Source: 62-47 sp044463945 (lineage in GTDB: Bacteria; Pseudomonadota; Alphaproteobacteria; Rhizobiales; Xanthobacteraceae). From it: a DNA stretch of 64,000 nucleotides. The notes beneath the pieces were generated by a model, which made no database searches, was not told where the DNA came from, and worked only from the letters and a program-made list of their open reading frames with translations. Shown piece after piece: positions 1 to 9,789 of this stretch. Every line of letters begins with the position of its first letter. Positions within the stretch are counted from its first letter, which is position 1. Made by a program: the position numbers and the translations under genes. The stretch covers positions 30,757 to 94,756 of the forward strand of contig JBIQLW010000011.1 of NCBI GenBank assembly GCA_044463945.1. The letters run 5' to 3'.

Positions 1-1184
1 AGAGCGAGGACGTGCTCAACACCGCCAAGGCGATGCGCGCGCTCGGCGCGCGGGTCGAGCGCCATGGCGACGGCACCTGGTCGGTGCAGGGCACAGGCGT
101 CGCCGGTTTCGCGGAGCCGGCCTTTGCGCTGGATTTCGGCAATTCCGGCACCGGCTGCCGGCTGGTGATGGGCGCCGTCGCCGGCTGTCCGATCAGCGCC
201 ACCTTCGACGGCGACGCCTCGCTACGCTCGCGGCCGATGCGGCGCATCGTCGATCCGCTGGCGCTGATGGGAGCCAAGGTGACGGCCCAGAGCGAGGGCG
301 GCCGGCTGCCGCTGACGCTGCAAGGCGCGCGCGACCCGCTGCCGATCGAATACCGCTCGCCGGTCGCCTCCGCCCAGATCAAGTCGGCGGTGCTTTTGGC
401 CGGCCTTGCCGCGCCCGGCGTCACCACGGTGATCGAGCCAGCCTGGAGCCGCGACCACACCGAACTGATGCTCAAGCATTTCGGGGCGAACGTCGTATCG
501 GTGCCGGACGGCGCTGAGGGTCGCAAGATTTCGCTGACCGGGCAGCCGGAACTGCACGGCGCTGCGGTGGCGGTGCCGGCCGATCCGTCCTCGGCGGCGT
601 TCCCGCTGGTCGCGGCGCTGATCGTGCCGGGATCCGATGTCACGCTCGACGATGTGATGACCAATCCGCTGCGCACCGGCCTGTTCACGACTTTGCGTGA
701 AATGGGCGCGTCGATCGAGGAGAGCGGCGCGCGCGCCGACGCCGGCGAGCCGATGGCGCAACTGCGGGTGCGGGCCTCGAAGCTGCGCGGCGTCGAGGTG
801 CCGGCTTCGCGCGCACCGTCGATGATCGACGAATATCTGGTGCTGGCGGTCGCCGCGGCCTTCGCCGAGGGCCCGACCGTCATGCGCGGCCTGCACGAAT
901 TGCGGGTCAAGGAATCCGACCGGCTGGAGGCCACCGCCGCCATGCTGCGGGTCAATGGCGTCGCGGTTACGATCGAGGGCGACGACATGATTGTCGAGGG
1001 CAAGGGCCATGTGCCGGGCGGCGGCGTGGTCGCCACCCACATGGATCACCGCATCGCCATGTCGGCGCTGGTGATGGGCTGCGCGGCCGACAAGCCGGTG
1101 GCGGTGGACGATACCGCCTTTATCGCCACCAGCTTCCCGGACTTCATCCCGATGATGCAAAGGCTGGGAGCAGACTTCGCATGA
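1..1184 (+). CDS. aroA: EPSP synthase (3-phosphoshikimate 1-carboxyvinyltransferase), 5' end outside window
   Basis: Transfers enolpyruvyl from PEP to shikimate-3-phosphate, the sixth shikimate-pathway step, in the cytoplasm. The reading frame is open from base 3 (S-E-D-V-L-N-T-A-K), so the true start lies upstream. Visible motifs: DFGNSGTGCR (substrate-binding loop), RSRPMRR, SRDHTE (the R-x-H-x-E signature of class II, CP4-type enzymes), DPSSAAFP, LRVKESDR and DHRIAMS near the C terminus. The residue matching Ala100 of the glyphosate-tolerant CP4 enzyme is Gly here. The stop overlaps the cmk start as ATGA, so the two are translationally coupled. Family assignment is very secure. Confidence 0.97.
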   Translation, partial: SEDVLNTAKAMRALGARVERHGDGTWSVQGTGVAGFAEPAFALDFGNSGTGCRLVMGAVAGCPISATFDGDASLRSRPMRRIVDPLALMGAKVTAQSEGGRLPLTLQGARDPLPIEYRSPVASAQIKSAVLLAGLAAPGVTTVIEPAWSRDHTELMLKHFGANVVSVPDGAEGRKISLTGQPELHGAAVAVPADPSSAAFPLVAALIVPGSDVTLDDVMTNPLRTGLFTTLREMGASIEESGARADAGEPMAQLRVRASKLRGVEVPASRAPSMIDEYLVLAVAAAFAEGPTVMRGLHELRVKESDRLEATAAMLRVNGVAVTIEGDDMIVEGKGHVPGGGVVATHMDHRIAMSALVMGCAADKPVAVDDTAFIATSFPDFIPMMQRLGADFA

Positions 1185-1819
1185 TCATCGCCATCGACGG
1201 CCCGGCGGCTTCCGGAAAAGGCACGCTCGGCAAGCGGCTTGCCGCCCACTACCATTTCCGCCATCTCGACACCGGGGTGATCTACCGCGCCGTCGCCAAG
1301 GCGCTGCTGGATGCCGGGGCCGATCTCGCCGACGAGGCGGCCGCGGTCGCCGCCGCCATGGAACTCGACCCCGAGAAGTTCGGCGACCCGGTGCTGAAGA
1401 CGCAAGCCGTGGGCGACGCCGCCTCCGTGATCTCCGCCTATCCGCGGGTGCGCGAGGCGCTGGTCACCTTCCAGCGCCAGTTCGCGGCGGAACCGCCCGG
1501 CGCGGTCCTCGACGGCCGCGACATCGGCACCGTGATCTGCCCGGACGCCGACGTGAAGATCTTCGTCGTCGCCGCGCCCGAGGTGCGGGCCCGCCGCCGC
1601 ACCCTGGAGGCGCGGGCGCGCGGCGAGGCCGCCGACGAGGCGCTGGTGCTGGCAGACATCCTCAGGCGCGACGAACGGGACAAGAACCGCCCCGTCGCGC
1701 CGCTGAAACCCGCACCGGATGCGCACTTGCTCGATAATTCGCATTTGGATATAGAAGGCGGCGTCCGGGCTGCCATCGCGATTGTCGAGGCTGTCCGAGC
1801 GGGCCGGCAAAGGGTTTGA
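1181..1819 (+). CDS. cmk: Cytidylate kinase
   Basis: Phosphorylates CMP and dCMP with ATP in pyrimidine nucleotide metabolism. The 212-residue protein starts with the P-loop GPAASGKGT (residues 7-15), then the NMP-binding stretch LDTGVIYRAVA, the conserved LDGRDIGTVICPDA, and the Arg-rich lid RRDERDKNRP. The length is normal for the family. The start overlaps the aroA stop by four bases. The order aroA-cmk-rpsA is common in proteobacteria, which supports the call. Confidence 0.97.
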   Translation: MIIAIDGPAASGKGTLGKRLAAHYHFRHLDTGVIYRAVAKALLDAGADLADEAAAVAAAMELDPEKFGDPVLKTQAVGDAASVISAYPRVREALVTFQRQFAAEPPGAVLDGRDIGTVICPDADVKIFVVAAPEVRARRRTLEARARGEAADEALVLADILRRDERDKNRPVAPLKPAPDAHLLDNSHLDIEGGVRAAIAIVEAVRAGRQRV

Positions 1820-2150
1820 GCCCCTGCCGTTTTGGAGGATCGCCCCGCTCGGCCTTGCAACCGATGGCCTGAGGAATTGACTTGAGGAGCGCGCAAGCGT
1901 CCTTGTTTGATCCGCTCAGGTTCCGGGCATAAGCGACGCGTCTGCTTTCCTGCTCTTTTTTCGCGGGACTCAAGACGCCCTCAGAATTGCATCGATACCG
2001 TATCGATCGTGCAGGCACAGGCCGGCCCGTGATCGTCATGTCCCGTGAGCGGGAGGGCGTCGCGGTCGTCAAGGGTTGCGGACCCTTGGCCCTTCACGCG
2101 CGATACGCCCTTCAACCCGAACGGCCGGCACATCCCGCACTGGAGAACAA
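1820..2150 (+). promoter_or_regulatory. Leader region upstream of rpsA with two small inverted repeats
   Basis: This 331-base gap has no convincing gene. A TTGACT at 1877-1882 could be a -35 box, but the matching -10 is weak. Two perfect stems follow: ATCGATA/TATCGAT around CCG (1991-2007) and AAGGGT/ACCCTT around TGCGG (2071-2087). A CCCG/CGGG stem lies near 2042-2053. The GGAGAA ribosome-binding site is at 2142-2147. E. coli S1 represses its own translation through its leader; whether these stems do that is inference. Confidence 0.35.
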
Positions 2151-3828
2151 ATGGCTTCGACTGATACTTACACCCCATCCCGCGAAGATTTCGCCGCGAT
2201 GCTCGACGAGTCCTTCGCCGGCGGCAATTTGCAGGAAAGCTCCGTCGTCAAGGGCAAGGTTGTCGCGATCGAGAAGGACATGGCCGTCATCGACGTCGGC
2301 CTCAAGACCGAAGGCCGCGTGGCGCTGCGCGAATTTGCCGGGCCCGGCCGCGAGTCCACCCTGAAGGTCGGCGACGAGGTCGAGGTGTTCCTCGACCGCA
2401 TCGAGAACGCGCTGGGCGAAGCCGTGCTGTCGCGAGACAAGGCGCGCCGCGAGGAAAGCTGGGGCAAGCTGGAGAAGGCGTTCCAGAATAACGAAAAGGT
2501 CACCGGCGTCATCTTCAATCAGGTCAAGGGCGGCTTCACGGTCGATCTCGACGGCGCGGTCGCCTTCCTGCCGCGCTCGCAGGTCGATATCCGCCCGATC
2601 CGCGACGTCGCGCCGCTGATGAACAATTCGCAGCCGTTCCAGATCCTCAAGATGGATCGCCGCCGCGGCAACATCGTGGTGTCGCGTCGCACTGTGCTCG
2701 AAGAGACCCGCGCCGAGCAGCGTCAGGAACTGGTGCAGAACCTCGAAGAAGGTCAGGTGATCGACGGCGTCGTCAAGAACATCACCGATTACGGCGCGTT
2801 CGTCGATCTCGGCGGCATCGACGGCCTGCTGCATGTCACCGACATCGCGTGGCGCCGCGTCAACCATCCGACCGAGGTTCTGACCATCGGCCAGACCGTC
2901 AAGGTCAAGATCATCAAGATCAACCACGAGACGCACCGCATCTCGCTCGGCATGAAGCAGTTGCTGGACGATCCGTGGCAGGGCATCGAAGCGAAGTATC
3001 CGCTCGGCGCCCGCTTCACCGGCCGTGTCACCAACATCACCGACTACGGCGCGTTCGTCGAGTTGGAGCCGGGCATCGAGGGCCTGATCCACGTCTCGGA
3101 GATGTCGTGGACCAAGAAGAACATGCACCCCGGCAAGATCGTCTCGACGTCGCAGGAAGTCGAGGTGCAGGTGCTGGAGGTCGATGCCGTCAAGCGCCGG
3201 ATTTCGCTGGGCCTCAAGCAAACCATGCGCAATCCGTGGGAAGTGTTCGTCGAGAAGTTCCCGGTCGGCTCCACCGTCGAGGGCGAAGTCAAGAACAAGA
3301 CCGAGTTCGGCCTGTTCCTCGGCCTCGAAGGCGACGTGGACGGCATGGTGCATCTGTCCGACCTCGACTGGAAGCTACCGGGCGAGCAGGTCATCGACAA
3401 CTTCAAGAAGGGCGACATGGTCAAGGCCGTCGTCCTCGATGTCGATGTCGAGAAGGAGCGCATCTCGCTCGGCATCAAGCAGCTTGAAGGCGACCCCTTC
3501 GCCGAGCCGGGCGACGTCAAGAAGGGTGCGGTCGTCACCTGCGAGGTGCTGGACGTCAAGGACGGCGGCATCGACGTGCAGATCGTCGGCACCGACTTCC
3601 AGACCTTCATCAAGCGCTCGGAGCTGGCGCGCGACCGCAACGACCAGCGCTCCGAACGCTTCGCCGTCGGCGAGAAGGTCGATGCCCGCGTCATCCAGTT
3701 CGACAAGAAGGCCCGCAAGGTGCAGGTGTCGATCAAGGCGCTGGAAGTCGCCGAGGAGAAGGAAGCCATTGCGCAATACGGCTCGTCCGATTCCGGCGCG
3801 ACGCTGGGCGACATTCTCGGCACCGCGC

Positions 3829-3854
<26 letters not shown>
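2151..3854 (+). CDS. rpsA: 30S ribosomal protein S1
   Basis: Ribosomal protein S1 recruits structured mRNAs to the 30S subunit. The 567-residue protein has six S1 repeats at about residues 32-98, 115-180, 202-269, 286-356, 373-443 and 459-529. Repeats 3 and 4 share the phrase NITDYGAFV. The start at 2151 (MASTDTYTPS) is preceded by GGAGAA; an in-frame upstream ATG at 2076 has no such site and adds a non-conserved tail. Length fits S1 of Gram-negative bacteria. A strong terminator follows at 3902-3930. Confidence 0.97.
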
Positions 3855-4824
<970 letters not shown>

Positions 4825-4841
4825 GATGTTCTTTTCCTAAT

Positions 4842-4868
4842 TAGAGTAATACTCTAGAGGAAAACTCT
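4842..4868. promoter_or_regulatory. Palindromic operator between amidohydrolase and tetR
   Basis: TAGAGTA-A-TACTCTA (4842-4856) is a perfect 7-bp inverted repeat with a one-base centre. A second, partial copy AGAG-GAAAA-CTCT overlaps its right end (4856-4868). It lies 18 bases upstream of the amidohydrolase start and 64 bases before the tetR start. This is the usual position for a TetR site controlling both divergent genes. Binding is inferred, not shown. Confidence 0.7.
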
Positions 4869-4931
4869 TGTCCCGAACGCTGCCCGTTGTCAATTTCGCC
4901 GCGCAGGCCACGGCAAGGGGGACGAGGAGCG

Positions 4932-5561
4932 ATGACAGCAAAAGCGAGCCGGGAGCGCATTCTCGAGGCGGCGCTGGCCGAGTTCGACGAGAACGGATAT
5001 GAGGCGACGACGGTCGCCATCATCTGCCGGCGCGCCGGCGTTTCGAACGGCAGCTTCTTTCACGCCTTTCCGTCGAAGGAAGCGGCGGCCGGGGCGGTCT
5101 TTCTGGCCGCGCTCGACGCCTATCACGAGGCGCTGGCCGCGGCCGTGACGCGCGGCACCCCGGCCGGCGAGGGCGTCGCGGCGCTGGTGGCGGCGCATGT
5201 GCATTGGGTGATGGCGCATCGTTCGCGCGCGCGCTTCATGTTCCTGCACGGCTCGACCGCCAACGCTGCGGCGATTCGCGACGAGCAGGCGTCCGCCAAT
5301 GCGCGCTTTCGCAAACAGCTCTCCGGCTGGTACGAACCGCATATCGAACGCGGCGCATTTCTCGCCGATGCGCCCGAGATCCTCGTCAGCCAGATCATCG
5401 GACCGGCGCAGATGTTCTGCCGCGCATGGCTGTCCGGCCGGAGCCGGGAGAAGCCGGATGCGCACCTTCCCGCCCTGATCGCATGCGCCGTTCGCGCGCT
5501 CGTGCCTCTCGATGAAGCCGCGAATGCCGGCAGAAGCCGCGCGTTGCGCGGCAAGACCTGA
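4932..5561 (+). CDS. TetR/AcrR-family transcriptional regulator
   Basis: A 209-residue one-component repressor. The N-terminal helix-turn-helix spans about residues 7-50 (RERILEAALAEFDENGYEAT then ICRRAGVSNGSFFHAFPSKE), matching the TetR signature. The remainder is a divergent helical ligand domain with no known effector. The start at 4932 has GAGGAG seven bases upstream; an upstream in-frame start at 4887 lacks one. It faces the amidohydrolase gene across a perfect palindrome, so it probably controls that gene and itself. Confidence 0.9.
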   Translation: MTAKASRERILEAALAEFDENGYEATTVAIICRRAGVSNGSFFHAFPSKEAAAGAVFLAALDAYHEALAAAVTRGTPAGEGVAALVAAHVHWVMAHRSRARFMFLHGSTANAAAIRDEQASANARFRKQLSGWYEPHIERGAFLADAPEILVSQIIGPAQMFCRAWLSGRSREKPDAHLPALIACAVRALVPLDEAANAGRSRALRGKT

Positions 5562-5685
5562 ACCGGCCGTTTCGGGAGGGCCTGCCCTCTTCCTTCAAAT
5601 TGCTGCGCAATTGATATATTGCGGTTGCGAGCGGTTAAGGCTGCCGCGATAGGCCGTCTGCGGGCGCAAGACCAAGGAGCATTCC

Positions 5686-6666
5686 ATGTCGTTCGAATCC
5701 GATGTGATCGTCGATCGCCGGCGCCTGCGCCGCAAGCTGACGTTCTGGCGCGTCACGGCCATCGCAGTGGCGATCCTGGCCGTTGTCGGGGCGGGGCTTC
5801 TGGCCTCGCCGGCGGGGCGTTCGGCGCTGTCGCGCTCGGGCTCGATCGCACGGGTCAATATCGATGGTCTGATCCGCAGCGACCAGGCGCGCGTCGAGGC
5901 GCTGGAGCGGCTGGAGAAGTCGTCGGTCGCCGCCGTCGTCGTGCATATCAACTCGCCCGGCGGCACCACCGCCGGCTCCGAGCAACTCTACGATTCGCTG
6001 ACTCGGCTGAAAGCCAAAAAGCCGCTGGTGGTAGTGGTCGAGGGGCTGGCGGCGTCGGGCGGCTATATCGCCGCACTCGCCTCCGACCACATCGTGGCGC
6101 AGCAAAGCTCGCTGGTCGGCTCGATCGGCGTGCTGTTTCAGTATCCGAACGTCACCGAACTCTTGAAGACCGTCGGCGTGCAGGTGGAATCGGTGAAGTC
6201 CTCGCCGCTGAAAGCCGCGCCGAGCGGCTACGAGCCCACCAGCCCCGAGGCGCGCGCAGCCCTCGACGCGCTGGTGAAGGATTCCTACGCCTGGTTTCGC
6301 GATCTGGTGCGGAACCGCCGCGCCATGAATGACGCCCAGCTTGAGAAGGTGGCCGACGGCCGCGTCTTCACCGGACGGCAGGCGGTCGGCCTCAAGCTGA
6401 TCGATCAACTCGGCGACGAGAAGACCGCGGTCGCCTGGCTGGTCGCCGAAAAGAAGGTCAAGCCCGATCTGCCGGTGCGCGACTACAAGCTGTCGCCGCG
6501 CTTCGGCGACCTCACATTCCTGCGCGCGGCGGCCTCGATGACGTTGCACGCCCTCGGCCTTGAGGGCCTGGCGCGCCGCATCGAGCAGAGCGGCGTGGCG
6601 CAGGCGGTGGACCGGCTGACGCTGGACGGCATGATCGCGCTGTGGCAACCCGCGGCCTCGGAGTAA
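5686..6666 (+). CDS. sppA: S49-family signal peptide peptidase (SppA-like), membrane-anchored
   Basis: Serine peptidase of the S49 family, which cleaves leftover signal peptides in the membrane. The 326-residue protein is the short, single-domain form. One transmembrane segment lies at about residues 23-43. The nucleophile is Ser124 in GLAASGGYIAA, and the likely general base is Lys176 in SSPLKAAPSG. The oxyanion/substrate loop NSPGGT is at 90-95. An AAGGAG site precedes the ATG by six bases. ihfB follows 191 bases later; this sppA-ihfB-LapA protein-trpF order is seen in relatives. Confidence 0.92.
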   Translation: MSFESDVIVDRRRLRRKLTFWRVTAIAVAILAVVGAGLLASPAGRSALSRSGSIARVNIDGLIRSDQARVEALERLEKSSVAAVVVHINSPGGTTAGSEQLYDSLTRLKAKKPLVVVVEGLAASGGYIAALASDHIVAQQSSLVGSIGVLFQYPNVTELLKTVGVQVESVKSSPLKAAPSGYEPTSPEARAALDALVKDSYAWFRDLVRNRRAMNDAQLEKVADGRVFTGRQAVGLKLIDQLGDEKTAVAWLVAEKKVKPDLPVRDYKLSPRFGDLTFLRAAASMTLHALGLEGLARRIEQSGVAQAVDRLTLDGMIALWQPAASE

Positions 6667-6798
6667 GGCCGCGGCGGCCTCAGTGCTGAATGATATGAAT
6701 CGCATTTCAGCGGGAACGCGGCGTGCGCTGGCAGGCCGCACCAGCCGGACTTGCTTGCCGAGGGCCGATTTGCGAAGGTCGGGTAACCAATTAGCCGC

Positions 6799-6830
6799 TT
6801 GACAGTCCGCGACTTTTTCAAGGAAATGTC
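6799..6830 (+). promoter_or_regulatory. Possible ihfB promoter
   Basis: A perfect TTGACA (6799-6804) lies 53 bases before the ihfB start, with an AT-leaning GGAAAT/AAATGT about 17 bases downstream. The -10 match is poor, as is common in alphaproteobacteria. Low-confidence call by eye. Confidence 0.3.
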
Positions 6831-6857
6831 GCCTGCACGCCACGGGTCCCCATTTCG

Positions 6858-7172
6858 ATGATCAAATCCGAACTCGTTCAGCGCATCGCCGAGCACAATC
6901 CGCACCTGTATCAGCGCGATGTCGAGAAGATCGTCAACGCCATCCTCGACGAGATCGTGGCGGCGCTGGCGCGCGGCGATCGTGTCGAGTTGCGCGGATT
7001 CGGCGCGTTTTCCGTCAAGCATCGTCCCGCCCGCGCCGGGCGCAATCCGCGCACCGGCGCGCATGTGCCGGTGGAGCAGAAAAGCGTGCCGTTCTTCAAG
7101 ACCGGCAAGGAAATGCGCGAGCGGCTCAACCGCGACATGCCAGCCGCCGAGGCCGCCCAGTCTGGCGTCTAG
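6858..7172 (+). CDS. ihfB: Integration host factor subunit beta
   Basis: Small basic DNA-bending protein; with IhfA it bends DNA sharply at specific sites in replication, recombination and sigma-54 transcription. The 104-residue protein starts MIKSELVQRIAEHNPHLY and has the DNA-inserting arm GRNPRTG followed by KSVPFFKTGKEMRERLN, the IHF/HU signature. Length and the beta-type N terminus distinguish it from HU and IhfA. Confidence 0.96.
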   Translation: MIKSELVQRIAEHNPHLYQRDVEKIVNAILDEIVAALARGDRVELRGFGAFSVKHRPARAGRNPRTGAHVPVEQKSVPFFKTGKEMRERLNRDMPAAEAAQSGV

Positions 7173-7180
7173 AGTCTTTT

Positions 7181-7223
7181 TTGACGCGTTTTCTTCATGC
7201 GAACCACTTCGCTCGAAAACGCT
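7181..7223. repeat. Palindromic intergenic repeat, family A, copy 1 (internally shortened)
   Basis: TTGACGCGTTTTCTTC..., ending in CGCTCGAAAACGCT. It matches copies at 28701-28750 (opposite strand) and 43741-43792 but lacks about seven bases in the middle. It starts 8 bases after the ihfB stop. The ends pair (AGCGTTTTCG / GAAAACGC type), so the transcript can fold. Confidence 0.8.
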
Positions 7224-7361
7224 ATAGTGCGGTGGTTCAGAAGTTCGCTTCATTTTCCCGGCGAGCCCCCCGAGCAAGTGTTTTGAACCTGAACCACACC
7301 AGAGTTTCATGGTTGGTAGCGTGGCGGGTTTAACAGCCGTCTCGGTATTGCGAGAGAAGCG

Positions 7362-7754
7362 ATGCGCAAGTTTTTCACCGCGCTGGTGCTGATTCCGCTT
7401 GGCGCCATCTTCCTGATCTTCGCCGTCGCCAACCGGCGGATGGTCACGGTGTCGTTCGATCCGTTCAACGCCGCCGATCCGTCGGTCGGGGTCACGCTGC
7501 CGCTGTTCATGGTCATCATCGTGGTGGCGATTCTCGGGGTTCTGGCCGGCAGCTTCGCCACCTGGATGCGGCAGCGGCACTGGCGTCGCGCCGCGCGCCA
7601 GCACGAGGCCGAGGCGCGCGAGGCGCAGGCGCAGCTCGCGCAGTTGCAGGCAGCCGCCGCGCCGCCGCGGCAACCCGCGAACAGCCCGGCGCTGCTGCCC
7701 GATTTCACCGGAACCGTGATCGGCGCACGCGACAAGCACGGCGCGACGTTGTAG
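7362..7754 (+). CDS. LapA-domain (DUF1049) small membrane protein
   Basis: A 130-residue inner-membrane protein. Two hydrophobic helices span about residues 4-22 (FFTALVLIPLGAIFLIFAVA) and 46-69 (TLPLFMVIIVVAILGVLAGS), joined by the NRRMVTVSFDPF stretch typical of the LapA/YciS family. A charged, Ala/Gln-rich coiled tail (residues 75-100) probably lies in the cytoplasm. In E. coli LapA works with LapB in envelope and LPS homeostasis; no LapB is next door here, so the role is only inferred from family. Confidence 0.85.
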   Translation: MRKFFTALVLIPLGAIFLIFAVANRRMVTVSFDPFNAADPSVGVTLPLFMVIIVVAILGVLAGSFATWMRQRHWRRAARQHEAEAREAQAQLAQLQAAAAPPRQPANSPALLPDFTGTVIGARDKHGATL

Positions 7755-7852
7755 AACCCACGCGGCCGGCGGCACGGCGGGAGGCGACGCAAGCACCCGC
7801 GTCACCGCGGCCGCCATCCATGGAAGCCTTGAACTGCGAGCCGATCCGCCAG

Positions 7853-8548
7853 ATGTCCCTGACCGTCAAAATCTGTGGCCTGTCCACGCCCGAGACGCTC
7901 GCGGCGGCGCTGGATGGTGGCGCCGATATGGTGGGATTCGTGTTCTTCCCGGCCTCGCCGCGCCATGTTGATCCCGGCTCGGCGGAGCGGCTCGGCCGGC
8001 AGGTCGGGGGCCGGGCGCTGAGGGTGGCGCTGTCGGTCGATGCCGACGACGCGCTGCTCGCCGGCGTGGTCGCGGCGCTGCGGCCGGACATCCTGCAACT
8101 GCACGGCCGCGAGAGCCCGGCGCGCCTGCGCGACATCAAGCGCAGGTTCGGGCTGCCGGTGATGAAGGCACTGCCGGTCGGCAGCGCCGCCGATCTCGCG
8201 GGAGTGCCGGATTATGCGGCGGTGGCCGACCGCATTCTGTTCGACGCCCGCGCGCCGAAGGACGCGACGCGGCCGGGCGGCCTTGGCGCGGCGTTCGACT
8301 GGCGGTTGCTGCAAGGCCTCGAACTGCCGATCCCGTTCATGGTGTCCGGCGGACTCGATGCCGGCAATGTCGCGGAAGCCGTACGCATCACCCGCCCCAG
8401 TGGTGTCGATGTGTCGTCGGGCGTCGAGCGCGAGAGCGGCGTCAAGGACCCCGACATGATCCGCGATTTCATCCGCGCCGCGCGCGCGACCGCATCCCCT
8501 TCACCTCTCCCCGCTCACGGGCAGAGGTCGCCAGCGCGTAGCGCGTGA
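7853..8548 (+). CDS. trpF: Phosphoribosylanthranilate isomerase
   Basis: Amadori rearrangement of phosphoribosylanthranilate in tryptophan synthesis. The TIM barrel opens with VKICGLSTPETL, whose Cys is the catalytic residue, followed by GFVFFPASPR, DILQLHG, the catalytic-Asp region LFDAR and VSGGLDAGNV. I chose ATG 7853 (MSLTVKICGL) over ATG 7820, which adds eleven residues not typical of the family. The last 18 or so codons (A-S-P-S-P-L-P...) come from an intergenic palindromic repeat that runs into the reading frame. The stop overlaps a possible GTG upstream of trpB. Confidence 0.95.
   Translation: MSLTVKICGLSTPETLAAALDGGADMVGFVFFPASPRHVDPGSAERLGRQVGGRALRVALSVDADDALLAGVVAALRPDILQLHGRESPARLRDIKRRFGLPVMKALPVGSAADLAGVPDYAAVADRILFDARAPKDATRPGGLGAAFDWRLLQGLELPIPFMVSGGLDAGNVAEAVRITRPSGVDVSSGVERESGVKDPDMIRDFIRAARATASPSPLPAHGQRSPARSA
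8496..8545. repeat. Palindromic repeat (family C) forming the 3' end of trpF
   Basis: CCCCTTCACCTCTCCCCGC followed by an interrupted GGGCAGAGGTC complement and a CGCGTAGCGCG palindrome. This resembles the CTCTCCCC...GGGGAGAG repeats common between genes in this bacterial group; a related element lies at 62124-62230. Here it is inside coding sequence. Confidence 0.65.
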
Positions 8549-8565
8549 CCGCGAGACTCGGTGAC

Positions 8566-9789
8566 ATGACGAACGTATCTCTTCCCAATTCCTTCCGCTC
8601 CGGCCCCGACCAGCGCGGACATTTCGGCACCTTCGGCGGACGCTTCGTCGCCGAGACGCTGATGCCGCTGATCCTCGATCTCGAAAAAGCCTATGCCGAG
8701 GCCAAGGCCGATCCCGCCTTCCAGCGCGAGATGAACGGCTATCTGAAAGACTATGTCGGCCGGCCGTCGCCGCTGTATTTCGCCGAGCGCCTGACCGAGC
8801 ATCTGGGCGGCGCGAAGATTTATCTGAAGCGCGAGGAGCTGAACCACACCGGCTCCCACAAGGTCAACAACGTGCTCGGCCAGATCATGGTGGCGCGCCG
8901 CATGGGCAAGAAGCGCATCATCGCCGAGACCGGCGCAGGCCAGCACGGCGTGGCGACGGCAACGCTGTGCGCGCGCTTCGGGCTCGACTGCGTGGTCTAC
9001 ATGGGCGCGGTGGACGTGGCGCGGCAGGAGCCCAACGTCATCCGCATGGAAATGCTGGGCGCGAAGGTGGTGCCGGTGCGGTCCGGCACCCGCACGCTCA
9101 AGGACGCCATGAACGAGGCGCTGCGCGACTGGGTCACCAACGTCCACGACACGTTCTACTGCATCGGCACGGTGGCGGGACCGCATCCCTATCCGATGAT
9201 GGTGCGCGACTTCCAGTCGGTCATCGGCCATGAGACGCGCGCGCAGATGATGGAAGCCGAAGGCCGACTGCCGGATTCGCTGATCGCCTGCATCGGCGGC
9301 GGCTCCAACGCCATGGGCCTGTTCCATCCGTTCCTCGACGAGCCCTCCGTCGAGATCTTCGGCGTCGAGGCGGCGGGCCACGGGCTCGACAAATTGCACG
9401 CGGCATCGCTGACCGGCGGGCGGCCCGGCGTGCTGCATGGCAACCGCACTTATCTTCTGATGAACGAGGACGGCCAGATTCAGGACGCGCATTCGATCTC
9501 GGCGGGCCTCGACTATCCCGGCATCGGGCCGGAACATTCGTGGCTGCACGAAATCGGCCGCGTGACGTATCTCTCCGCGACCGACGAGGAGGCGCTGGCG
9601 GCGTTCCAACTCTTGTCGCGGCTGGAAGGCATCATCCCGGCGCTGGAATCGGCGCACGCCATCGCCCGCGTGATCGAACTCGCGCCGCAACGGCCAAAGG
9701 ATCACCTGATGGTGGTCAACCTCTCCGGCCGCGGCGACAAGGACGTGCCGCAAGTCGGTGACATTCTGAAGGGCAGGAAGACGACGTGA
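8566..9789 (+). CDS. trpB: Tryptophan synthase beta chain
   Basis: PLP enzyme joining indole and serine to make tryptophan, acting as an alpha2-beta2 complex with TrpA. The PLP lysine is in NHTGSHKVNN; the phosphate-binding loop is GGGSNAMG and the ammonia/serine loop is ETGAGQHG. C-terminal NLSGRGDKD is typical. ATG 8566 gives 407 residues and the usual N terminus (MTNVSLPNSF); a GTG at 8545 adds seven residues and overlaps trpF. The end overlaps trpA by four bases (GTGA). Confidence 0.97.
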   Translation: MTNVSLPNSFRSGPDQRGHFGTFGGRFVAETLMPLILDLEKAYAEAKADPAFQREMNGYLKDYVGRPSPLYFAERLTEHLGGAKIYLKREELNHTGSHKVNNVLGQIMVARRMGKKRIIAETGAGQHGVATATLCARFGLDCVVYMGAVDVARQEPNVIRMEMLGAKVVPVRSGTRTLKDAMNEALRDWVTNVHDTFYCIGTVAGPHPYPMMVRDFQSVIGHETRAQMMEAEGRLPDSLIACIGGGSNAMGLFHPFLDEPSVEIFGVEAAGHGLDKLHAASLTGGRPGVLHGNRTYLLMNEDGQIQDAHSISAGLDYPGIGPEHSWLHEIGRVTYLSATDEEALAAFQLLSRLEGIIPALESAHAIARVIELAPQRPKDHLMVVNLSGRGDKDVPQVGDILKGRKTT

